The notes under the pieces were generated by a model, which saw only the letters and a list, made by a program, of their open reading frames with translations, was not told the origin of the DNA and did no database searches. Of a stretch of 64,000 bases of DNA, positions 37,240 through 46,197 are shown in pieces. Every line of letters starts with the position of its first letter. The first letter of the stretch is position 1. The translations under genes were made by a program, and so were the position numbers. Source of the DNA: Cognatishimia activa (lineage in GTDB: Bacteria > Pseudomonadota > Alphaproteobacteria > Rhodobacterales > Rhodobacteraceae); assembly GCF_026016445.1 (NCBI RefSeq), contig NZ_CP096147.1, positions 2,764,501-2,828,500 of the forward strand, read 5' to 3'.

Positions 37240-38760
37240 TTATGCGAACCACCAACGCTCGATCATGCGACCACTATCCTGGGCAAAAAGATTGCCAACT
37301 GCAGGCCCATGTGAAAGCCGCGCATGATGGGCATCCACGAAATTCGCAAAGGCCGGGATCAATGCGCCGCCTTCTTCCGCCATAAGGGCCTGCATCTCGT
37401 GATATAATGCCTGACGCTTCTGCGTGGAAAGTTCCGCCCGTGCACTCAGCAGCAAATGCTGGAAATGCGGGTTGTCCCAATGGCTGGCATTCCAAGCCCC
37501 GTCTCTGGTCGACATCATGGAAAACATCCAGTCTTCGGTAACACGACCGGACCAGACAGAGGCCTGAAGGTTCAGAGCACGATCATCAGCCTTGGAGTGG
37601 ACTGACAATCCGGCCTTCGCAGCAGATGTCTGGAAAGCGCCGACTGCGCGTTCAATCGCCGAATGATGGTAACCGGAAGAAGGAAGCGTGACAGTCATCT
37701 CCTGAACACCGGCTTTCTTCAGATAGAATTTCGATTTATCGGGATCATAGACGTGGGCCGATAGATCAGCGGCTAGGAACTGGTTCATTGGCCCAATCGG
37801 GTGATCCTGCGCCATCCGCCCGTAACCAAGCAGTGCATCCTCCACCACGGCTTTGCGATCAATGGCAGACTTTAGCGCACGTCGCAGATTTAGGTCATGA
37901 AACGGCGCTTGGTCCGCGCGCATCGTGAAACCAATATGCTGATTGCCTGACACATCGGTCAGCCGCAAGGTCTTGTGGCCCTTGATCTCAGCCTGACGCG
38001 CAACATCAAAGTCATTGATTGCATCTACCTGCCCGCTCAGTAGTGCATTCGCTCGCGTCGAAGGATCATTCATCGCGATCAATTCAACTGCGTCAAACCA
38101 ACCTTCCTTGCCGTCTTTGTAATGCCCTTGAACGCGCCCCAGCATCGTGCGCTTGCCGGGTTCAAAGCCAATGACTTTGTAGAGGCCAGTGCCAATACCC
38201 TGTTCCAGGGCCAGCTCAAGATTATCGCTCGGATAAATGCAAAGATGATAGTCAGCAAGCAGGAATGGGAAGTCAGCATTTGGTGCTGCAAGGCGGAATT
38301 CTACTTCATGCGCGGTCAGCGCCGTCATCTCCGAAATCGCAGAGACAATCACCCGCGCGGGCGAATTCACATCACTGTCGAGGTGTAGGCGCAAAGACGC
38401 GATCACATCTAGCGCTTCAAAAGGTTTGCCGTTGTGGAACTCAACGCCTTTGCGCAGCTTAAACGTCCACCGCTTGGCGTCTGTACTGGCTTCCCAGCTT
38501 TCGGCCAATTCGCCGATCAGCTCACCGTTGGCAGCCACCTGAGTAAGCGTATCGAAGACAGCGCCATGACCCGCCATGATCATGAACTGACCCTGATGGG
38601 TGCGGCTGTCCCAACGATCAGACGCAAATGCCCCGCCAACGCCAAGGCGTAATACACCACCGCGTTTCGCAGCTGCACCGAGGGGCAATCCAGACGCCGC
38701 AAGAACACCGGCGGCGGCGCCGGTCTTCAAAAGGCTACGTCTGTCCAAACGGGTTTTCAC
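37240..38760 (-). CDS. Tat-exported family 5 solute-binding protein
   Basis: 506 residues starting MKTRLDRRSLLKTGAAAG, a twin-arginine signal. The mature protein has the SBP_bac_5 (DppA/OppA-like) pattern: GELIGELAESWEASTDAKRW, FKLRKGVEFHNGKPF and LRRALKSAIDRKAVVE. It would bind a peptide or other small solute in the periplasm. No permease or ATPase genes adjoin, so it is an orphan binding protein here, or works with a transporter elsewhere. Confidence 0.88.
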   Translation of the reverse strand: MKTRLDRRSLLKTGAAAGVLAASGLPLGAAAKRGGVLRLGVGGAFASDRWDSRTHQGQFMIMAGHGAVFDTLTQVAANGELIGELAESWEASTDAKRWTFKLRKGVEFHNGKPFEALDVIASLRLHLDSDVNSPARVIVSAISEMTALTAHEVEFRLAAPNADFPFLLADYHLCIYPSDNLELALEQGIGTGLYKVIGFEPGKRTMLGRVQGHYKDGKEGWFDAVELIAMNDPSTRANALLSGQVDAINDFDVARQAEIKGHKTLRLTDVSGNQHIGFTMRADQAPFHDLNLRRALKSAIDRKAVVEDALLGYGRMAQDHPIGPMNQFLAADLSAHVYDPDKSKFYLKKAGVQEMTVTLPSSGYHHSAIERAVGAFQTSAAKAGLSVHSKADDRALNLQASVWSGRVTEDWMFSMMSTRDGAWNASHWDNPHFQHLLLSARAELSTQKRQALYHEMQALMAEEGGALIPAFANFVDAHHARLSHGPAVGNLFAQDSGRMIERWWFA

Positions 38761-38835
38761 AGCAATGTCCTAAGTCGTTGACCCGACTCAAGAAAGCGCG
38801 GTTCGGGGCAATTTACAACCTCGCGATCGCAGAAT

Positions 38836-39807
38836 TTACAGATTGGCGAAATCTTTCATCACTTGAATCAGTTCAGAGGTGATCCCCGGCTCACTCAATG
38901 CGTGCCCTGCATTCTGGATCATCCGCAGTCGGGCATTGGGCCATTTCTTTGCAAGCTCATAAGCTGAATGTGGCGGGCAGATCATGTCATAACGCCCCTG
39001 AACAATGACCCCAGGGATATGTGAGATCCGGTCCATATGCGCGAGGATCTGACCGTCAAAATCAAGGAACCCGGCATGGGTGAAATAGTGATTTTCCAGC
39101 CGCGAAAAAGCCCGCGCATAGTCCGCATGGGGCTGCCCTGGCATGCCGTTAGAAGCCATAGATGCCAAGGCATTCTCCCAGGCAGCCCAGGCCTTTGCGT
39201 ATTTGATCTCAGTCTCACGATCGCCGCTAAAGAGCCGCTTGTGATAGGCCGCGATCATATCGTCTCGCTCGTCTTCCGGGATCAAGCTCGCGAAGCGCGT
39301 CCAGGTTTCCGGCCAGAATTGTCCAGCGCCGCCGCCATAGAACCAATCGAGCTCACACTGTGTCATCAGGAAAACGCCGCGCAGGATCAGTGCCACCGGC
39401 CGATCTGGATGCGTCTGCGCATAGATCAGAGCCAGTGTCGCGCCCCAGCTGCCGCCAAAGACAACCCATTGCTCAATGCCAAGCGCCTCACGGATACGCT
39501 CAATATCTGCAACCAGATGCCACGTCGTATTGTTCTCAATCTCTGCATGCGGTTTGGACCGCCCGCAGCCGCGCTGATCAAACAGGATGATCCGATAAAC
39601 GCTGGGGTCAAAATACCGCCGCATCGCCGGACTCGCCCCGCCACCGGGGCCCCCATGGAAGACCACCACAGGAAAGCCATCTGGATTTCCGGACTGTTCG
39701 ACATAAATCGAATGCCCGTCCCCCATATCCATCATCCGCTGATCAAAAGGATCGATCGGCGGAAATAAATTCTGAAGTGCGCTTTTATGACCCGAGTGTT
39801 TGTCCAT
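38836..39807 (-). CDS. pip: Proline iminopeptidase
   Basis: 323-residue alpha/beta hydrolase. Nucleophile elbow [13 protein letters not shown], oxyanion-side [10 protein letters not shown] and FDQRGCGRS, catalytic Asp in [10 protein letters not shown], and His in NAGHALS fit the Pip family (peptidase S33), which removes N-terminal proline. Start at 39807 (MDKHSGHKS); a longer frame reaches back into the ubiG 5' region and is not supported. Divergent from ubiG across 49 bp. Confidence 0.93.
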   Translation of the reverse strand: MDKHSGHKSALQNLFPPIDPFDQRMMDMGDGHSIYVEQSGNPDGFPVVVFHGGPGGGASPAMRRYFDPSVYRIILFDQRGCGRSKPHAEIENNTTWHLVADIERIREALGIEQWVVFGGSWGATLALIYAQTHPDRPVALILRGVFLMTQCELDWFYGGGAGQFWPETWTRFASLIPEDERDDMIAAYHKRLFSGDRETEIKYAKAWAAWENALASMASNGMPGQPHADYARAFSRLENHYFTHAGFLDFDGQILAHMDRISHIPGVIVQGRYDMICPPHSAYELAKKWPNARLRMIQNAGHALSEPGITSELIQVMKDFANL

Positions 39808-39856
39808 ATTCGATCTATATAGTATTGCGCGCCCAAATGAGCACATGGAGGCTAGA

Positions 39857-40606
39857 ATGCAACCCACGATGAATACTGTCGACCCAGCCGAGGTCGCAAA
39901 GTTTCAGGCCATGGCCGCCGAATGGTGGGACCCGAATGGGAAGTTCAAGCCCCTTCATATGCTTAATCCTTGTCGGCTGGACTATATCACACGTCAGATT
40001 GCGGCGGAATTTAACCGTGACCTGACGTCAGAAAAACCATTCGAAGGTCTGACCCTTCTGGATATCGGCTGTGGCGGCGGCTTGCTGAGCGAACCAATGG
40101 CGCGCCTGGGGGCCACTGTCGTTGGTGCAGATGCCGCTGAACGCAATATTCCAGTGGCTCAGGTGCATGCGGAACAATCCGGGCTGACGATCGACTATCG
40201 CCACACCACCGCAGAAGCCATTGCCGCGGCAGGTGAGCAGTTTGACATTGTTTTGAACATGGAAGTTGTCGAACACGTTGCTGATCCGCAAGAATTCATC
40301 ACGGTATGTCAGCAATTGGTGAAACCGGGCGGGCTAATGATCTGCTCGACCCTCAATCGCAATGCCAAGAGCTTTGCCATGGGCATAATCGGCGCCGAAT
40401 GGGTCATGCGCTGGTTGCCGAAGGGAACGCATGAGTGGAGCAAGTTCATCACGCCTGATGAGCTCTATGGGATGTTAGAAACCGGAGGTTTGACGCCGGT
40501 GGATCGCAAAGGTTTTGTGTTCAATCCGTTGGGATGGAGCTGGTCAATTTCAGACCGCGATCTGAGCGTGAACTACGTGACGACGAGCACGAAGACAGCC
40601 GCTTAA
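39857..40606 (+). CDS. ubiG: Ubiquinone biosynthesis O-methyltransferase UbiG
   Basis: 249 residues, class I SAM methyltransferase with motif [15 protein letters not shown] and the UbiG N-terminal pattern [22 protein letters not shown]. It performs both O-methylations in ubiquinone synthesis. GGAGG 6 bases before ATG 39857 fixes the start. The stop codon overlaps the end of the minus-strand 52-aa gene by four bases. Confidence 0.96.
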   Translation: MQPTMNTVDPAEVAKFQAMAAEWWDPNGKFKPLHMLNPCRLDYITRQIAAEFNRDLTSEKPFEGLTLLDIGCGGGLLSEPMARLGATVVGADAAERNIPVAQVHAEQSGLTIDYRHTTAEAIAAAGEQFDIVLNMEVVEHVADPQEFITVCQQLVKPGGLMICSTLNRNAKSFAMGIIGAEWVMRWLPKGTHEWSKFITPDELYGMLETGGLTPVDRKGFVFNPLGWSWSISDRDLSVNYVTTSTKTAA

Positions 40607-40761
40607 AGCTCACAGCGGCTTTCCGAATGGATCCAACGGCCACCTAGTGCCGCGCAGTCCTCTACTTGCGCAGCTCCACGCAGCGTAGGAACCGAATAGA
40701 CAAGCATGAAAATGACCGCGGCGATCACGGCAAAGAGGTTGAGGCCTCGTTTGCCCTTCAC
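40603..40761 (-). CDS. 52-aa small membrane-anchored protein in the grxC-nitrilase-marR operon
   Basis: A GTG-started 52-codon frame whose start overlaps the marR stop (GTGA, 40758-40761). The product has a basic N-terminus ([10 protein letters not shown]), a single hydrophobic segment (about residues 8-24) and a short tail with [19 protein letters not shown], two cysteines around a GGxW core. This C-x(n)-GGxW-x(n)-C tail recurs in short exported alphaproteobacterial proteins, and coding overlap supports translation. Function unknown. Its end also overlaps the convergent ubiG stop by 4 bp. Confidence 0.75.
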   Translation of the reverse strand: MKGKRGLNLFAVIAAVIFMLVYSVPTLRGAAQVEDCAALGGRWIHSESRCEL

Positions 40762-41207
40762 CCGTCTTCCTCAAGCTTCACGCGCAATTCGCGCAAGACT
40801 GGCAGCACACCTTTGACTCTGTGTTCGCCAAGATCGGTCACAACCTCGCTTAAGAGCGGTGCAATCAGGGCCAAGGCGGAATCGCGGGCCTGTTGACCAG
40901 CAGGGCTGATCGCCACCATCTTGCGGCGGGCGTCGTCCCAATCGGGTCGAATGTGGACGTAACCTGAAGTCTCAAGTTTGCCCAATGTGTTGGTCATTGC
41001 ACCGCGCGTCACATGGAAAGCCTTGGCCAGTTGCGCTGGGCTTTTCTCGCTGTGGGAATGCGCGAGATGGTTCAGAACAGAGAAATGCGACAGCTCCATC
41101 CCCTTGGGCAAAGCCTTGGACAATCGGCTGCGCGCCAACTGGTCCGCCATCAGGATCTCGCTAAACAGCGAAACCGCTAAGACGCTGGAGTCATTTGCGT
41201 TCTGGGC
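40758..41207 (-). CDS. MarR family transcriptional regulator
   Basis: 149 residues with a winged helix (AQLAKAFHVTRGAMTNTLGKLETSGYVHIRPDWDDARRKMVAIS; from about residue 59). ATG 41207 has AAGG 6 bases before it, better than an ATG 18 bases upstream. Overlaps the nitrilase 3' end by 17 bp. No cysteine near the DNA-binding domain. Targets unknown; it may regulate its own operon. Confidence 0.9.
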   Translation of the reverse strand, partial: AQNANDSSVLAVSLFSEILMADQLARSRLSKALPKGMELSHFSVLNHLAHSHSEKSPAQLAKAFHVTRGAMTNTLGKLETSGYVHIRPDWDDARRKMVAISPAGQQARDSALALIAPLLSEVVTDLGEHRVKGVLPVLRELRVKLEEDG

Positions 41208-42033
41208 CATCAAAATCCTTGTCATGCGTCAGCGATGGAATGCGCCTACGCGCTTCTGCCACTTTTTCACGGTCCAAATCAATGAAGATCATGCCCGATT
41301 CTGTTCCGGCGTCGGCCATCACCTCTCCCCAAGGAGATACGATCAATGAACGACCATAGGTTTTTCGAGTTGGCCCACGACTTGCACGATGCGTTCCTGT
41401 CTGGGCAGGCGCCAAAACCCAGCACCCAGTCTCAATAGCCCGTGCCTGAAGCAATGGATGCCAATGCGCCGCGCCGGTGACAGTCGAAAAGGCAGAAGGA
41501 ATCGTCAGAACCTCCGCCCCGGCTTTGGCAAGCGCACGATGTAAATGGGGGAACCGGATGTCATAGCAAATCGAAAGGCCGATCTTTGCAAAGGGCGTTT
41601 CAGCGGCAACTGCAGTCTCACCCGGGCGGTAGCCTTTGGATTCGTGGTAGGTCTCGGTTTCCGAAACCGTCACGTCAAACATGTGGATCTTGTCATAGCG
41701 GGCTTTGATTTCCCCAGAAGGGGCAATCAAAAACTGCCGGTTCACAAAACGCCCATCAGGATCGTTGGACTTCAGTGCCAGCGAGCCGATAGTGACCCAT
41801 AATCCAAGACGAGCCGCAACATCCTGAATGCCCTTCAAAAAAGAATCTTCGGCTTCTGGCCGCAAAACCTCATTCTGATGCGTGCGACTGCCGGAAACAC
41901 AGTTCGTAACCTCTGGGGTCAGAACATATCCAGCGCCCTGATCCTTCGCTTGTTCCAGCATCTTGGTGACCACAGCCAGATTTTCAGCCGGGTCATCCGA
42001 AGATGTGATCTGAAGAAGCGCTGTTTTCATCAA
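41191..42033 (-). CDS. Nitrilase superfamily amidase, Nit1-like (probable deaminated glutathione amidase)
   Basis: 280 residues with the Glu-Lys-Cys triad in YVLTPEVTN, ARYDKIHMFDV and GLSICYDIRFP. KIHMFDV and YRPGETAV are characteristic of Nit1-type deaminated glutathione amidases, which repair a transaminated by-product of glutathione. Adjacency to grxC (ATGA overlap, 42030-42033) fits a glutathione context. The exact substrate is inferred. Confidence 0.9.
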   Translation of the reverse strand: MMKTALLQITSSDDPAENLAVVTKMLEQAKDQGAGYVLTPEVTNCVSGSRTHQNEVLRPEAEDSFLKGIQDVAARLGLWVTIGSLALKSNDPDGRFVNRQFLIAPSGEIKARYDKIHMFDVTVSETETYHESKGYRPGETAVAAETPFAKIGLSICYDIRFPHLHRALAKAGAEVLTIPSAFSTVTGAAHWHPLLQARAIETGCWVLAPAQTGTHRASRGPTRKTYGRSLIVSPWGEVMADAGTESGMIFIDLDREKVAEARRRIPSLTHDKDFDGPERK

Positions 42034-42287
42034 GCCGCCAGAAGTGGGTCCAACTTACCCGAACGCTCTAGCGCCATCATATCGTCACAACCGCCGATGT
42101 GCTTTCCATCCACAAATATTTGAGGGAAGGTCCGTCCACCATTACTGCGCTGGATCATCTCTTCCTTGCGCGCGGGTTCTTTCCAACCGTCATATTCCAC
42201 AAAGGCGACGCCTTTTTGTTTCAACAACCGCTTTGCTGCGGCGCAGTAGCCACACATTGGGCGGGTATAGATTTCGATTTGAACCAT
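42030..42287 (-). CDS. grxC: Glutaredoxin 3
   Basis: 85 residues, thioredoxin fold with active site MCGYC (residues about 11-15; CPYC in E. coli), TFPQIFVDGKHIGGCDD for glutathione and cis-Pro. Reduces disulfides with glutathione. First gene of an overlapping operon with the nitrilase, marR and the 52-aa membrane protein. Confidence 0.95.
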   Translation of the reverse strand: MVQIEIYTRPMCGYCAAAKRLLKQKGVAFVEYDGWKEPARKEEMIQRSNGGRTFPQIFVDGKHIGGCDDMMALERSGKLDPLLAA

Positions 42288-42322
42288 TGCCTGTTTCCTT
42301 AATCGCCAATTACCTGCGCGAT

Positions 42323-43057
42323 TTAGGGGTGTTTTGCAACGCGTGCTAGCGCAATCACGTTCACTTGATCAGCACATGCATGCAAACAGGCCTCAGTTGC
42401 CGCTGAAAAGGTCGCTCCGCTTGTCATGACATCATCCACCAAAAGCACCGAAGCGGTTTTGAGCTGAGTCAGGTGTTTAGAATTCACAGAAATCGCGTTG
42501 CGAAGTTCTAAAAACCGTTCCTCTCGCGTTTTCCCATCGAGAGAGGCTGTTGCAAAGGTCCTTAATAGCAAATCTGGTATATATTGAAGAGAGAGCTCTT
42601 TCGCGACGCGCTCGGCCAAAAGGGCCGATTGATTGTATCGCCGTCGTAGAAACCGCGTCCAATGCAGGGGGATGGGCGCCACAATCGTAACTTCGCTCAC
42701 TATGGGAGAGGCCTCCGCAGCCATCCACCGCGCCGCGGGTCTCGCGATGTCGTGGCGATCACCGTGTTTCAATCGCAGAACCAAAGAACGCGCTGCGCCC
42801 TCGTAAAGCAAAACCGAACGCCCCTGGCTCCATAGCGGGTCATTTGTCATGCAATCATCGCAAACCTCTTGATGTTCAGAAACTTGCCCAGGCAGCGGAA
42901 TCCCACAACGATCACAGATTGCGCCCCCGATGAACGGCGTTTCGCGCCAGCACGACCCGCAAAGTTGGAAGTCTGACTCCACATGCACACCGCAAGCCAC
43001 GCAACGTGGCGGAAAAATCATCTGAACCGCTGTTTGAACTTGTTCACGAGTGATCAT
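42323..43057 (-). CDS. comF: ComF family phosphoribosyltransferase-like protein
   Basis: 244 residues with an N-terminal Cys-rich zinc region (CVACGVHV, CGSCW, CDRCGIPLPG, CDDCM) and a PRTase fold ending VLLVDDVMTSGATFSAATEACL. ComF proteins act in natural transformation in some bacteria. Start at 43057; upstream frame is antisense to the methyltransferase. Head-to-head with that gene with almost no spacing. Confidence 0.88.
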   Translation of the reverse strand: MITREQVQTAVQMIFPPRCVACGVHVESDFQLCGSCWRETPFIGGAICDRCGIPLPGQVSEHQEVCDDCMTNDPLWSQGRSVLLYEGAARSLVLRLKHGDRHDIARPAARWMAAEASPIVSEVTIVAPIPLHWTRFLRRRYNQSALLAERVAKELSLQYIPDLLLRTFATASLDGKTREERFLELRNAISVNSKHLTQLKTASVLLVDDVMTSGATFSAATEACLHACADQVNVIALARVAKHP

Positions 43058-43069
43058 ATGGTCCGCGTC

Positions 43070-43891
43070 ATGCAAAACGCTCCGCTTATCACCGACCGCA
43101 AAGCCCTGATGGCCAACCGGCGTCGTGCCGACCACGATGGCGGAATGTTCCTGCAAACCACCGCGGCCGACGATCTGCAAGATCGCCTATCGATGGTTAA
43201 CAGAACCTTTACAAGCCCGGCGATTGTGACGCCCTTTCCAAAGATTTGGGAGGGACGGTTTGAGGACGCGGTGATTGTTCCTGATGACGAGGTTCTTTCA
43301 TTAACGCCCGGCGCTCATGATCTGGTGATCCACGCGATGGCACTGCATTGGGCGAATGATCCTGTTGGCCAGCTGATCCAGTGTCGCCACGCATTGCAAA
43401 ACGACGGTTTGCTGCTTACCGCAGGGTTTGGCGGCCAGACGCTGAACGAACTACGCGCGTGCCTCGCTCAGGCCGAATCCGAAATCACAGGCGGCCTCTC
43501 GTCACGTATCCTACCCATGGCGGAAATCCGAGATCTGGGCGGCCTTCTTCAGCGTGCAGGTTTTGCCCTTCCCGTTGCGGATGGATTGCCTTTGACGGTC
43601 AGCTATGAAAGCGCCTTTCACCTGATGAAGGACCTGCGCGCGATGGGGGAAACAAGTGCGTTGACCTCACGACGTAAAGAATTCTCACGTCGAGACGTCT
43701 TTCAGCGTGCTGCTGAAATCTATGCGGAATCCTATTCTGATAAGGGGCGCATCAAGGCCACGTTTGATCTGATCTTCATGACCGGTTGGGCCCCAGATGC
43801 CTCGCAACCCAAACCGCTACGTCCCGGATCAGCCGAGCATCGTTTGGCAGATGCTCTGGGCACAAAAGAGGGCAAATTGCCCAGGTCCTAA
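43070..43891 (+). CDS. SAM-dependent methyltransferase, BioC/NDUFAF5-like
   Basis: 273 residues. N-terminal LITDRKALMANRRRADHDGGMFL and the motif LVIHAMALHWANDPVGQLIQCRHALQNDGLLL match the BioC/NDUFAF5-type methyltransferase group; the glycine-rich SAM loop is not obvious. ATG 43070 was chosen; ATG 43058, adjacent to the comF start, is also possible. The divergent promoter region to comF is nearly absent, so starts or promoters must overlap. Precedes hemH by 80 bp. Confidence 0.72.
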   Translation: MQNAPLITDRKALMANRRRADHDGGMFLQTTAADDLQDRLSMVNRTFTSPAIVTPFPKIWEGRFEDAVIVPDDEVLSLTPGAHDLVIHAMALHWANDPVGQLIQCRHALQNDGLLLTAGFGGQTLNELRACLAQAESEITGGLSSRILPMAEIRDLGGLLQRAGFALPVADGLPLTVSYESAFHLMKDLRAMGETSALTSRRKEFSRRDVFQRAAEIYAESYSDKGRIKATFDLIFMTGWAPDASQPKPLRPGSAEHRLADALGTKEGKLPRS

Positions 43892-43971
43892 AAGATTGGT
43901 GAATTCTCAATTGACCCATGGCCTCAAGGCGCTATCTCAGGTGGAACGCACGCTTAACTCAGGACGCCATC

Positions 43972-45018
43972 ATGTCAGCCACTCGCCCAGAACACGCGCC
44001 ATCAGATCATCCGAGAGTTCCGCGCGGGAAAACCGGCATCCTGCTGGCAAATCTCGGAACGCCTGACGACTATACTTATTGGCCGATGCGCCGGTATCTC
44101 AGCGAGTTTCTGTCTGATAAGCGCGTGATCGATTATCCGGCATGGAAGTGGCAACCACTGCTGCAGCTTATCATTCTGACCAAACGCCCCTTTAGTTCCG
44201 GGGCGGCTTATAAGTCGATTTGGAATCACGATCTGGGCGAGAGCCCTTTGATGACCATCACAAAAGCGCAAACTGAAAAGTTTCGCGAGAGCATGACTGC
44301 GCTTTATGGTGATCAGGTGATGGTTGATTTCTCGATGCGCTACGGGAACCCTTCCACCAAGTCCAAGGTCCGCGCGATGGTTGAGGCGGGTTGCGAGCGG
44401 ATCCTCTTTTTCCCGCTTTACCCGCAATATGCTGGTGCAACGACGGCCACGGCCAATGACGCCTTTTTCAAAGCCTTGATGGAGGAAACCTGGCAGCCTT
44501 CCGCGCGAACCGTGCCGGCTTATTTTGACAATGCGGAATACATCGAGGCGCTCGCACAATCCGTCGAAACGGCGTATGGTAAATTGGGCAAGCGCCCGGA
44601 TATCTTGGTTGTCAGCTATCACGGAATGCCAACCCGCTACCTAATGCAGGGCGATCCATATCATTGCCAATGTATGAAAACGACGCGCCTGTTGAAGGAA
44701 CGTCTGGGCTGGGCCGACACAGATATCGTCTCAACCTTCCAATCGAAGTTTGGCCCTGAAGAGTGGCTTCAGCCCTATACCGTTGAAGAGGTCGCTCGCC
44801 TTGCCGAAAGCGGTAAGAAGGATATCGCTGTGATCGCACCGGCCTTCTCTGCTGACTGCATCGAAACGCTGGAAGAAATCAACGAAGAGATCAAAGAGAG
44901 CTTTGAAGAAGCGGGTGGAGAAAGCTTCACCTACATACCCTGCCTCAACGATGAGGACGCGCATATCCGCGCCCTGACATCTATCGCGCAGCAAAGCCTT
45001 TCCGGCTGGCTCGACTAA
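43972..45018 (+). CDS. hemH: Ferrochelatase
   Basis: 348 residues. GILLANLGTP near the N-terminus, the catalytic His in LVVSYHGMPTRYL and the Glu in FSADCIETLEEI are visible. DPYHCQCMKTTRLL belongs to the metal-access region. It inserts Fe(II) into protoporphyrin IX as the last step of haem synthesis. Start ATG 43972 after AGGA. A terminator follows. Confidence 0.97.
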   Translation: MSATRPEHAPSDHPRVPRGKTGILLANLGTPDDYTYWPMRRYLSEFLSDKRVIDYPAWKWQPLLQLIILTKRPFSSGAAYKSIWNHDLGESPLMTITKAQTEKFRESMTALYGDQVMVDFSMRYGNPSTKSKVRAMVEAGCERILFFPLYPQYAGATTATANDAFFKALMEETWQPSARTVPAYFDNAEYIEALAQSVETAYGKLGKRPDILVVSYHGMPTRYLMQGDPYHCQCMKTTRLLKERLGWADTDIVSTFQSKFGPEEWLQPYTVEEVARLAESGKKDIAVIAPAFSADCIETLEEINEEIKESFEEAGGESFTYIPCLNDEDAHIRALTSIAQQSLSGWLD

Positions 45019-45031
45019 CACTCACAAAAGA

Positions 45032-45061
45032 AAAAGGGCGCCGCAAAAGCGGCACCCTTTT
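45032..45061 (+). terminator. Bidirectional terminator of hemH and the 60-aa gene
   Basis: AAAAGGG-C-GCCGC pairs with GCGGC-A-CCCTTTT around an AAAA loop, with one internal mismatch. T residues follow on both strands. It lies between two convergent genes. Confidence 0.8.
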
Positions 45062-45096
45062 GAATTTTTGTAACGGCCATGAAGCCGCCGAACAAC

Positions 45097-45279
45097 TTAG
45101 TTGTTGGAAACTGCTGCTGCTACAATTGCCAGCAGAAGCAGAGGCACAACGAAGTTAGAAGAAGAAGACGCTGCTTCTTCCATAACAACTGGTGCTTCAA
45201 CCATTGGTTCGGACATGCCACCAGCAAATGCTGTGGACGCTGCTGCAGTCAGAGCTGCTGCGAGAACGAGTTTTTTCAT
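45097..45279 (-). CDS. 60-aa exported protein with C-terminal membrane segment
   Basis: Start ATG 45279 follows GGAGG at good spacing. The product has a signal peptide (MKKLVLAAALTAAASTAFAG), an acidic/serine linker (EEAASSSSNF) and a C-terminal hydrophobic stretch (VVPLLLLAIVAAAVSNN). The shape (signal, short linker, membrane tail) suggests a tiny envelope protein. The family is not one I can name; similar roseobacter genes exist beside hemH and are sometimes misnamed after it. The upstream region has two inverted repeats. Confidence 0.78.
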   Translation of the reverse strand: MKKLVLAAALTAAASTAFAGGMSEPMVEAPVVMEEAASSSSNFVVPLLLLAIVAAAVSNN

Positions 45280-45337
45280 AGTAACCTCCAAGAAATTAGC
45301 TCACGTCACAAGTTTAGGCGACGCAAGCACCCAAGAC

Positions 45338-45399
45338 TTACCTCGTGATTTAGGTGTAAACAGCAAACGGTTAGGTTTGCAAACCCAAACACGAGGTAA
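45338..45399. promoter_or_regulatory. Inverted repeats upstream of the 60-aa gene
   Basis: TTACCTCGTG (45338-45347) is repeated in reverse complement as CACGAGGTAA (45390-45399). Between them lies a perfect 12-bp palindrome GGTTTGCAAACC (45374-45385). They sit 59-120 bp upstream of the 60-aa gene start, where an operator would be expected. Confidence 0.5.
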
Positions 45400-45424
45400 A
45401 ATTTCGGCCAATGCCGCTATGTCG

Positions 45425-46024
45425 TCAAATTAGCAACACTTGTGTGCCGATTTTCGCCAATTCGAACAGCTCGGCGATGTGTTCGTTGTAAAGCCCCACA
45501 CAACCGTTCGAAGAACGACGGCCGATTTTGCGCGTGTCGTGGGTTCCGTGGATTCGGTAATATGTCCAGCTTAGATAAAGCGCGTGTGTCCCCAATGGGT
45601 TATCTGGACCCGGCCCGACAAATTCTGGCCATTCAGGATTGCGCTTACGCATCGCAGGTGTCGGGCGCCAGCTTGGGCCTTCCACTTTGCGAATAACTTT
45701 GGTTCGCCCGCGACGTGTCAGATCTTCGGTCAAAGGAACGGAAGATGGGTAGAGTTTATAGGTCCCATCTTCACCCCAATAATGCAAAGCACGACTGGTG
45801 ATATCGACAAGAATGGCACCGTTTTTCAGATTGTCGAAATAGGGCTCCCAACGCATGGTCCGGAAGCTCGATGTATTTCGACGTACTGTTTCAGTAATAT
45901 CCCGCTCAACCTCGGTGGTCGCCTCGGAATTGATGTCCTGTGCCAGTGCGGGAGCTCCTACAAATGCAGTGCCTGCTGCCAAGAAGGAGCGGCGTCCCAT
46001 TACGAATTTACGGTTTTCACTCAT
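45425..46024 (-). CDS. Tat-exported L,D-transpeptidase (YkuD domain)
   Basis: 199 residues with twin-arginine signal (MGRRSFLAAGTAF) and a YkuD catalytic domain whose conserved HGTH and SSNGCVGLYN include the active-site cysteine. Such enzymes form 3-3 peptidoglycan crosslinks or attach proteins to peptidoglycan. AAGGCGAAGTG precedes ATG. Part of an envelope-gene cluster with a CAP lipoprotein and a second transpeptidase. Confidence 0.92.
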   Translation of the reverse strand: MSENRKFVMGRRSFLAAGTAFVGAPALAQDINSEATTEVERDITETVRRNTSSFRTMRWEPYFDNLKNGAILVDITSRALHYWGEDGTYKLYPSSVPLTEDLTRRGRTKVIRKVEGPSWRPTPAMRKRNPEWPEFVGPGPDNPLGTHALYLSWTYYRIHGTHDTRKIGRRSSNGCVGLYNEHIAELFELAKIGTQVLLI

Positions 46025-46197
46025 GTCACTTCGCCTTGCTCTAATGCGCGATTTCGCGCCAATCTATGACCGGAATGCCTCAGTCGCAAATCAAACAAGC
46101 GTCATTTGGCCGAAGTCACGCGAATGTGGGCTTTCAACGCAACGTGGCAGAGGGTACACCCGTTTCGAAGCGAATATTCCACTCGGAAGGGCAAGAA

